Shown: positions 48,281 through 56,520 of the stretch, one piece after another | Position numbering within the stretch: position 1 is the stretch's first letter | Layout of the letters: each line of letters begins with the position of its first letter | Assembly: GCA_036927565.1 (NCBI GenBank) | Contig: JAYESD010000011.1 | Span: forward strand, 156,656,592 to 156,720,591 | Source: Tuctoria greenei | Lineage: Eukaryota > Streptophyta > Magnoliopsida > Poales > Poaceae | Direction: 5' to 3' | DNA length: 64,000 nucleotides | Translations under genes and position numbers: made by a program | Notes under the pieces: generated by a model | Told to the model about the DNA's origin: nothing | Seen by the model: the letters and a program-made list of their open reading frames with translations, nothing else | Database searches by the model: none

Positions 48281-51200
48281 ATGGAGTTGGGTCTGCGTGA
48301 GAGTCGTTTGAAGACGGAGAGCGATCTGAAGAAGGTCCGAACCCTCATGGGGTGGTCGTCGGACTTCTTCAACCGTTCAATCCGCACCGGAGGAGAGCTT
48401 CCCTTTAAAAAGGAGCACTCCGGCGAAATGGTATACTTTTCATCGTATGCCATGGTGGGGCTGATCCCACCATTTTCTTCCTTCTTTTTGATGCTGCTGG
48501 ACTTCTATGGTCTGCAGCTATACCACCTTGGCCCTCACTCCCTTCTCCTTGTGTCCATCTTTGTCCACTTCTGCGAGATGTGGGTGGGCATTCCTCCCTG
48601 CATCGAGCTCTTCCGCACTTTCTTCACCGTCCAAACCACCGGCCGAAGTGACGAGTACCTTGGCTTCTACTACTTTGTGAAGCGCAAGAAGTGCCCGTTC
48701 AAGTACCTCCGGTCGTTCCCTTCCGGGAAGTGGGATGACTGGAAGAAAGATTGGGTAGTTGTCCGGGTGGAGGAGCATGAGCGGTTGGAGCTGCCAGAAG
48801 GTCTGCCTGGCATTGACACGTCGGTGTGGAGCGAAGTTCCGGTGCTGGCGGCAGCCTTCGATCCCGTCCTATCAAGGATCCGCCAATGTGTGGAGGGAGG
48901 ATTGACTCCCCAGGCGGTGTTCTGCAACTTCCTGTTCAACAGGTGGGCACCGCTGAAGAGGAGGGAGAAGCTCGCCTGGGCCCTCAACAGCGTGATGGAC
49001 GAAGACCGGGTTGAAACCGGGTTGAAGTCCAGCATGGTGGGGAAGTCCTTGGAGTTTCACCTCAAGAAATTCCAGCACGGCATCGATGTAGACGGAGCGT
49101 ACTTGACTCCGCCACCGGCTTTCCTCCCCCTGAACGAGGAAGTTGAGTTCAGCAGGGAGCTCCGGCGGAAGATGCCCGCGCTTGACGACCTTGGCGTCGT
49201 CGAGAGAAGATCGACCGCCCCGTTGGCGATCCCCGGGTTGTCGGAAGGCGGCTCCGCCCCTGTCTCTCAGCCAAGAGCTGAGGTCACCGGCAAGGGCAAG
49301 GAGCTGGCGGAGGAGCCGGAGAACCGGAAGAGGAAACTGCGACATGCTGACGGAAGGTCCGTCGGGCTTGCTACTTCACCGCCGGTTCCCCGTCCTCAGG
49401 AAGGAAGATCCTCCGCCGCTGTAGCATCTGTCCCCGTGGTGGGGTCTTTTCGAAGCGCTACTGTTCCGGCGGTGGGATCCTCCCGGAGTGCAGCTGTTCC
49501 TGTGACGGGTCCCTCCGGTGGTGCCAGTTCCGGACGGGCGGCTCCGGTTCGAGAAGCGGTGAGGGCCTCCAGGTCTAGGAGTTCCTCTCGGTCAAGGAGA
49601 ACTTCGACCCGGGAAACGCCCGTGGCTACGGCAAGTCCTGGGAGTCCTCCCGGAGCTCCTACGCCGACCGTGGCCAGCCCGGAACGTCCGGGAAAGAGGT
49701 TCCGCGCAAGCTGGTGCGTGAGCCTCCCAAGGTAATTTTTCTTGCTTACCTCAATTAACTTTTAATTATAGCATCTGTTTGCTCAATTTCTTCATTCTTC
49801 ATCCGCAGCGTTCCTAAAAAGGGGAGTGAAGCTCCGCCCTCAGCCACAGTGTCTGAGGCTAAGAGGGCTTCTGCTCCAGCTCCGGTGCTGCCCCAGGCAG
49901 AGGCTGCGACAGCTCCGGCGCCGGCTGTCGTGGTCATGGACCTCGACTCGTCTCCAGAAGTTCCCGTGGTAGCGCCGGACCACGGGATTGAAGATGCGCC
50001 AGCGGCACCCGCTCCGGAGGTTGAAGCTCCGGGCCCTGGTGCTGCAGAAGTAGATGCTCCGGCTGTCGAGCCGGAGGAAGTAGCGGTCCCGGCTTCAGAG
50101 CCGGAAAATGCTGGAGCTTCGGCGGTCGAGCCGGAGGCAGCTGAAGCCCCGGCGTGCGAGCCGGAAGTTGAAGTGGTTCCGGCAATTGAGCCGGTTACTT
50201 CTGAAGCTCCGGTCGCAAGGCCGGTAGTTATTGGAGCGCCGGCTGCAGAGCCGGTGGTGGTGGAGGCGGGGGAGCTTGAGCTCCCCTCAGAAGAAGCGTC
50301 CCGGCCGGAGCCATTGGAGGCGACGACGTCGATGGTACCCGTGGCGGAGCCAGAGTGCCTGAACGAAGTCGCCGGCCCCCAGCCTGAGGGGGCGAATGAA
50401 GATTTGGTGGCGGGACCTTCTTCAGTGGCGACTGAGGCCATCCCGGAGGAGGGCCCTAGTGCCTTGGAAGCTCGGGGTTCCGCTCTCGCAGAGTGGGACC
50501 CAATTTTTGTAAATGAAGACCCGCTGGAACCAGCGGAGGAGACCCCAGAAGGTCCGGAGCCCATCTCGCTGTCGATGTCCATCGACAACGCTTGCTCCAG
50601 TCTGCGCCAAGTCCAACTAGCCTTCTTCCACGACAGCAAGGTTCTTGACGAGGAGCGCCAAACCCTTAGGAGGTGGCGTAATAGACTCCAATTCGAAACC
50701 AAGCTGGCGCAGTCGAGGATCGCTGCGGACAAGGAATGGATCAAGCGGGAGAAGGTCCGCTTGGAGCTCTGGGGTGAGATGCTGGACGAGAGGGAGAGCA
50801 TGACTCACAACCTCGACGCCCAATCCCGGGAGTACCACGACCAAGCTAAAGCTGCCAATGATGCGGCCAACGCCCGGTTCGATCAACTCGAAGCCATCAG
50901 TACCGCACTCATCAAGCGCCGAGAGGCGCTTGAGGGAAGGGAAAAGCGGCTCGAGGATGAGGAGCAAAAACTCCTGGAGCTACGGGATGACGTCTTGCGA
51001 CGTGAAGAAGAGCTCGCCGAGAAGACAGCTCTGGCGGACAAGGGCCTCGAGGAGCGCGCTAAAAAATTGGAAGAGCGCTGCCTCGAAGAGGAGGAGAAAA
51101 CCTGGGTGCGAGGGCAGGAACTCTACGAGTATGAGTGTGCCCTCATCGCCCGGGAGAAGAAAATAGAGGCTAGGGAGAAAGACCTGGTCGACCGTCGGAA

Positions 51201-51720
51201 CAAGATCCACCTCCGGGAGGAGGAGCTCGGGAGACTCGAAAAGCGGGTTGCTGCGAAAATTCAGCAAAACGCCAAAGAAGTTGAGCGCCTCTCCCGCGAG
51301 AACTCAGAACTGGCGGCGACCCGGAGGTCCCTGGAAGAAATGAAGGGCCTGAGGAAGACGGACTCCCTGCAAATTTGGGAGTTCCTGAGCAAGGCCGACG
51401 ATGCGCTGGCGCCTATGGGTTTCAGCCCCGTGCTTCCGGATGATCCGGAGCCGGAGCCGGACCTTGCATTGCAGGCGTTGAGCGCTGCGGGTGGCAAGCT
51501 CTCCAAGGTGGGCGACGTCATCGCGGACCAGCTTGAGGTCGAGGGGCAATCCCTGGCTAGAAACGTCACAGAGTATGTATTGACGTGTTACACTAGCCGG
51601 AACCCTCGATTCTCTCTGGACCCGGTGCTTGAAGGTCCCGTCGAAGGAGAGGGCGAAGCTACCCGAGGCAGCGTGTCGGAGGTCGCCCAGAAGGTCGCCG
51701 AGTTCTTCCATAGGGTCTAG
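48281..51720 (+). CDS. Opposite-strand two-exon gene of element D
   Basis: Exon 1 48281-49731, intron 49732-49808 (CAAG/GTAATT and CCGCAG borders, 77 bp), exon 2 49809-51720. The join is in frame and predicts 1,120 residues. Residues ~1-160 (MELGLRESRLKTESDLKKV, WSSDFFNRSI, FVHFCEMWVGIPP) resemble the 'putative gypsy type transposon' domain (Pfam PF04195, from memory). A Ser/Pro/Arg-rich stretch follows, then ~200 residues of degenerate EAPAxEPE repeats, then a long Glu/Arg/Lys coiled coil, ending in VAEFFHRV. It converges with pol and lies antisense to the genomic RNA. The function is unknown; Tat elements are known to carry extra genes at this place. The ATG is chosen because conserved-looking sequence starts there. 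Confidence 0.82.
49732..49808 (+). other. Intron of the opposite-strand gene (D)
   Basis: GT...AG intron with a T-rich interior. The same intron in copy C (41246-41323) differs by small indels and substitutions, while flanking exons stay in frame. Confidence 0.8.
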
Positions 51721-52968
51721 GACTATCCTTCTTAGCCTTTATTTGTATCTTCTCTTCTTCCTCAATTTTGTAATCCTTTGTCCCCAGATGTAATCTCTGG
51801 TCTTCAAATGAAATGAAATCCCCAATTTTTCGTGAATTTCATTTTTTGTCTTCAACATCTTTGTCTTCACTTGGCCCCCTGGTAGATGTGCACAATGTGA
51901 TTGTGGACATGTACCAAAAGGATGTTGAGTTTTGTTGAAGACAAATTTGCTTCGAACTCGTGTAGTTTAGGTCCGAAGTCTTCGATAGTGAAGGTCCCTT
52001 GAAGTCGTCGGAGCTTAGAAGCTCCGGCATTGCCCATCGTCGGAGCTTAGTAGCTCCGGCAATAGCCTCTACCAACACGTTGAGTGTCGATAGTTAATAC
52101 TTCAAGGTGTCGGAGCTTAGTAGCTCCGGCAATGACCCTTGCCACGCCTGGCTTGCTGGCAACAGACTCTAGTGATAGAGTCTTCTCACCATCTTCAAGT
52201 TAACGCCGGTGGGAGTCGGAGCTTGGTTAACTCCGATTTTTCTCCATCAATGTTGGGTTTATTCTTCCTGCACACTTAGGCCAAGAAAAACAGTAAAATT
52301 CGTTCCTTATCTATAACTTCGTTGCGGCTTACGGTTCTCAAGAGAATTTCAAGCTGAACACGATTTTTAGTATGATTGGATGAATTGTCTTTTCTTTTAG
52401 ATCTAATTGTCCATGGACCCACCTTACTTTGGCCTGCCGGGGTGTAGGTAGAGTGGCGTACTTAGGGTGCTTGACCAGGCTAAGTCGATAGCGCACTCCA
52501 GCCCTAGAATGGCTTGGCGGCTTTCAGGCGAGTTGGCCACAGACGATATTTAAATCTAAAAAATCTGACAATTCAACCCAAATCGTACATAAACCGGTTA
52601 AACTAGAACTTCTTAAGAATTGCACATTTCTGTTATAGACAAGAAAGAGAAAAATAAAAATGTCGAGCCTTATGCAAAAATGAATGCACGTGGAGTCTAT
52701 TTCACATGAAGATGTCTTTCATTATAGGTCCGGGGTACAGGGGAAACAAGTACACTCTTAGGGTACGCAACCAGGCTAAGTGTGTTTGGTTTCTCGTTTA
52801 ACCCAGGGTAATTAGCTACACTTCTAGTCCGGAGACTGTATCAAGTGTTGCATGAGCTTTTCAAACCTTTCGGGAAAGGTCCGGCTGCTCTCCCGGAGGA
52901 ACTACCCGACTCTGTACAATGACTCTATAACATACACTTCAAGTTACTTAAGACTCACCTCCGCGGAA
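51721..52968. other. Region between the converging genes of D
   Basis: Non-coding, 1,248 bp. The plus-strand gene probably ends near 51810 (AATGAAATGAAATC region). Hairpin units occur at 52007-52029, 52039-52063 and 52109-52133, plus a weaker one near 52214-52236. Confidence 0.6.
52007..52133. repeat. Three hairpin units GTCGGAGCTTAG(T/A)AGCTCCGG
   Basis: Each ~24-bp unit is an inverted repeat (CGGAGCT...AGCTCCG). They sit between the 3' ends of pol and the opposite-strand gene. Copy B has three diverged equivalents in the same place. Confidence 0.85.
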
Positions 52969-55900
52969 TTAAGTGTAGAACTTACGGAGGTGCTCGATGT
53001 TCCAAGGATTTGGGAGAGGTGTCCCATCCTCGGTAGCCAAGCGAACGCTTCCGGGACGGGATACTTTGATCACTCGGAAGGGTCCTTCCCAGCCGGGGGA
53101 GAGTTTGTTTTGCCCTTCTCTGGATAGTATTCTCCGTAGCACCAGATCGCCTTCCTCGAGCTGTCGGTTGTGTACATGCCGCTGATGATAGCGCCGTAGA
53201 GCTTGGCGGTATCGGGCATTCCGAACAGCTGCTTGGCACCTTCCCTCCTCGAGGAGGTCTAGGTCTTCACGCCGGAGCTGGTCCTGCGCGGCTTCGTCGA
53301 AGGTCCAAACTCGGAGGGAACCCAAGGTGATTTCCGGAGGAAGGATCGCTTCTGCTCCATACACCAGGAAAAAGGGTGTTTCTCCGGTTGCCCGACTTGG
53401 AGAAGTCCTGTTAGCCCATAGAGTGGGCGGAAGCTCTTCGATCCAATTAGCTCCGTGCTTTTTCAAACGCTCATAAGTGCGCGTTTTGAGTCCTTTAAGG
53501 ATCTCTGCGTTTGCTCTCTCGGCTTGCCCATTGCTGGCAGGATGAGCTACGGAAGCGTAGCAAACTTGTATGCCGAGGTCTTCGCAATATCCTTGAAATG
53601 AGGAGCTTGTGAACTGAGTCCCATTATCAGTGATGATCTTGTTTGGGACTCCGAATCTGCTCACGATAGATTGTAGAAAATTGATTGCAGATTGTTTGTT
53701 GATCGTCACAACAGGAGTAGCTTCCGGCCACTTGGTGAACTTGTCGATGGCGACATACAGGAACTTGTAACCTCCGACGGCTCTTGGGAAGGGTCCCAAG
53801 ATGTCTATCCCCCACACGGCGAAAGGCCACGTAGGAGGTATCATTTGTAAGGGCTGAGCAGGTGTATGAATTTGCTTTGCATGAAATTGGCATGCTTTGC
53901 ATTTCTTCACTAGCTCAGTAGCATCCTGGAGCGCTGTTGGCCAGTAGAAGCCGTGCCGAAAGGCTTTTCCGACCAGCGTGCGGGAAGACGCGTGGTTCCC
54001 ACACTCGCCTCCATGGATTTCTGCGAGGAGCTCGCAGCCTTCTTCCCTTGTGATGCACCGCATTAGGATGCCGTTGGCACCGCGCCGGTAGAGATCCCCT
54101 TCTACCAACGTGTATCTTTTAGCCAATCTGACTACCCGGTCAGCGGATACATCATCGTCAGGAAGGATGTTGTCTTTCAAGTAGTTCCGGATCTCCGAGA
54201 TCCATGCATCGGAACTGACTTGAGCATTTGAGTCTTGCGTGCTGGGTTGCTCGGAGCTTCCGGCAGCACCTACGACCCTTGATGGCTGCCATGGTAACAG
54301 GGCCATCGGGACCGTCAGCTTCGGGATGCTGATCTCGCCCCCTTCGTTCAGCTCGGCAGGCTGAACTGTGGGTTTTGACATCCTCCGGACAAAGGTTCCG
54401 TCTGGAGCCGGAGCTCCGGTTGACGCCTTGGTCGAGAGTTCGTCAGCTTCAACGTTGTGAGCACGCTGAACATGGTGAAGGTCTAGGACTTCGAAGTCCT
54501 TCTGAAGCCTCTGGACTTCAAGGAGATAAGCAGCCAGCTGGAGATTATTGCAGGAGCATTCACCCTTCACCTGTTTGATAACAAGTTGTGAATCTCCTTT
54601 GACCAGCAACTGCTTGACACCAAAGGATAGTGCCACCTTTAATCCATATATGAGTGCTTCGTACTCCACCATGTTGTTGGTTGCCTTGAAATCAAGGTGC
54701 ACCATGTATCTTACCTTCTCCCCGGTTGGTGTGAGGAGAAGGACTCCAGCTCCGGCTCCCTGCTTCTGCATGGAGCCGTCGAAGTAAAGGGTCCAGTGAG
54801 GCTTAGTGAAGGCCGGAACTTGCGGTTCCTTCTTCTGCTCGCTGGGGCCCCCAGGGTTTAATGGAGAGGGAGTCCATTCTGCCACGAAATCTGCCAACGC
54901 TTGACTCTTGATTGCTTGTCTTGGAATGAATTCGAGGTCGAATTCAGCCAGTTCCGCTGCCCACTTCGCTATATTCCCAGTTGAATTGGGATTATGCAGA
55001 ATCGCTCGAAGTGGATATGAGGTTACCACCGAGACTTTGTGAGCTTGGAAATAGTGTCGAAGCTTCCTTGAGGCAATAAGAACTGCGTAGAGCATCTTAT
55101 GTACCTCTAGGTATCGAGTCTTGGCATCATGTAACACTTCACTGATGAAGTATACTGGGCGTTGAACGGTCCGGACCCTCCCGGAGGGGTCCGGAGCTTC
55201 CTCTCCATTGATCCGGACCCTGTCGGAGGGGTCCAAACTATATTCGAGGACCTCCGGGTTCTGGGTGGAGGAACCCGGAGCTTCTTCAGGAATGACCTGG
55301 ATCCTATCAGAAGGATCCGGGTCCTCTGAAGTGGCTTCTTGAGGATTCAAGTCTGGGAGCTGGGACCCAGACCTGCTTTCGGGAATCTCCGGATCCTCCC
55401 GAAGGGATCTGGATTCCTGAGTATTGGGTAGTTCCGGTCTCTCCGCAACCAGAACCATACTGACGACTTCGTCAGCTGCTGAAATATAAAGCAATAAAGG
55501 CTCACCAGGGTTCGGAGCTACCAAGACTGGTAGAGTGGTGAGGAAATGTTTCAGCTCCTGGAATGCCTTCTCTGCCTCTTCAGACCATTGGAATGGTCTG
55601 GACTTCCTCAGTAACTTGAAGAAGGGAAGTGCCCTTTCCGCCAGTCTTGAAATGAATCGACTGAGGGCTGCTAGACATCCAGTTAATTTTTGGACGTCTT
55701 TGATGCGGGTTGGTGGCCGCATGTCTTCGATGGCTTTTATCTTCGCCGGATTAACCTCTATACCCCGGTGACTTACCAGGAAACCAAGAAGCTTTCCGGA
55801 ACTAACCCCGAAGACGCACTTGTCTGGGTTTAGCTTCGTGCGGGTGGCCCGCAGCTTGTCGAAGACAGCCTGCAAGGTATCCAAGAGGGACTCCTTGTTT

Positions 55901-56511
55901 TTGACTTTGACCACAATGTCATCAACGTACACCTCCACTATGTCTCTGATGAGTTCTTCGAAAGTTTTGTACATTGCTCGTACAAAAGTTGAAGCTGCAT
56001 TCTTGAGACCAAAAGGCATGGCTGTGTAACAATACAATCCATCCACTGTGATGAATGAAGTATGTTCTTCATCTTCCCTAGACATCCGGATTTGATGATA
56101 TCCTGAATATGCGTCTAGAAAACACAGCAACTCACACCCAGAGGTGGAATCCACTATCTGGTCTATTCTAGGTAGTGGGAATGGATCTTTTGGACATGCC
56201 TTATTCAGTGTGGTGTAGTCGATGCACATCCGAAGTTTCCCGCCGGCCTTAGGCACAACGACTGGGTTTGCCAGCCATTTTGGATGGTAGACTTCTCGGA
56301 TGAATCCGGCTTCGAGCAACTTCTTCACTTCTTGTCGGATGAAGTTCTGTCGCTCTACAGATTGCTTCCGAGGTTTCTGGTGTACAGGTCGAGCGTTGGG
56401 GTAAATCTTCAGATTGTGCTCAATCACTTCCCTGGGGATCCCAGGCATTTGTGACGGTTGCCAGGCAAACACGTCAACATTAGCCCGGAGGAAAGTGATG
56501 AGCGCGAGTTC
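52969..56511 (-). CDS. pol: pol of element D: RT, two RNase H, integrase
   Basis: Open for 1,180 codons after the amber codon at 56512, in the same frame as gag-protease. Counting from 56472: reverse transcriptase with FLDAYSGY (D120) and YVDD (D184, D185); first RNase H ~325-500 interrupted by an acidic spacer ~346-434; second archaeal-type RNase H with D565, E603, D627, D677; integrase zinc motif H820, H827, C858, C861 and catalytic D890, D949, E985 (35-residue spacing). No chromodomain follows. It copies the element RNA and inserts the DNA. Expression may need readthrough of the amber codon; the first downstream ATG is at 56448, before the RT core. Confidence 0.93.
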   Translation of the reverse strand, partial: ELALITFLRANVDVFAWQPSQMPGIPREVIEHNLKIYPNARPVHQKPRKQSVERQNFIRQEVKKLLEAGFIREVYHPKWLANPVVVPKAGGKLRMCIDYTTLNKACPKDPFPLPRIDQIVDSTSGCELLCFLDAYSGYHQIRMSREDEEHTSFITVDGLYCYTAMPFGLKNAASTFVRAMYKTFEELIRDIVEVYVDDIVVKVKNKESLLDTLQAVFDKLRATRTKLNPDKCVFGVSSGKLLGFLVSHRGIEVNPAKIKAIEDMRPPTRIKDVQKLTGCLAALSRFISRLAERALPFFKLLRKSRPFQWSEEAEKAFQELKHFLTTLPVLVAPNPGEPLLLYISAADEVVSMVLVAERPELPNTQESRSLREDPEIPESRSGSQLPDLNPQEATSEDPDPSDRIQVIPEEAPGSSTQNPEVLEYSLDPSDRVRINGEEAPDPSGRVRTVQRPVYFISEVLHDAKTRYLEVHKMLYAVLIASRKLRHYFQAHKVSVVTSYPLRAILHNPNSTGNIAKWAAELAEFDLEFIPRQAIKSQALADFVAEWTPSPLNPGGPSEQKKEPQVPAFTKPHWTLYFDGSMQKQGAGAGVLLLTPTGEKVRYMVHLDFKATNNMVEYEALIYGLKVALSFGVKQLLVKGDSQLVIKQVKGECSCNNLQLAAYLLEVQRLQKDFEVLDLHHVQRAHNVEADELSTKASTGAPAPDGTFVRRMSKPTVQPAELNEGGEISIPKLTVPMALLPWQPSRVVGAAGSSEQPSTQDSNAQVSSDAWISEIRNYLKDNILPDDDVSADRVVRLAKRYTLVEGDLYRRGANGILMRCITREEGCELLAEIHGGECGNHASSRTLVGKAFRHGFYWPTALQDATELVKKCKACQFHAKQIHTPAQPLQMIPPTWPFAVWGIDILGPFPRAVGGYKFLYVAIDKFTKWPEATPVVTINKQSAINFLQSIVSRFGVPNKIITDNGTQFTSSSFQGYCEDLGIQVCYASVAHPASNGQAERANAEILKGLKTRTYERLKKHGANWIEELPPTLWANRTSPSRATGETPFFLVYGAEAILPPEITLGSLRVWTFDEAAQDQLRREDLDLLEEGRCQAAVRNARYRQALRRYHQRHVHNRQLEEGDLVLRRILSREGQNKLSPGWEGPFRVIKVSRPGSVRLATEDGTPLPNPWNIEHLRKFYT

Positions 56512-56520
56512 CTATTTGTC
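56506..56520 (-). promoter_or_regulatory. Conserved amber codon between protease and RT
   Basis: AAA TAG GAA CTC (TAG at 56512-56514) is also found at 27208 (A), 34869 (B) and 46645 (C). The reading frame continues unchanged on the other side in all four. Confidence 0.85.
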
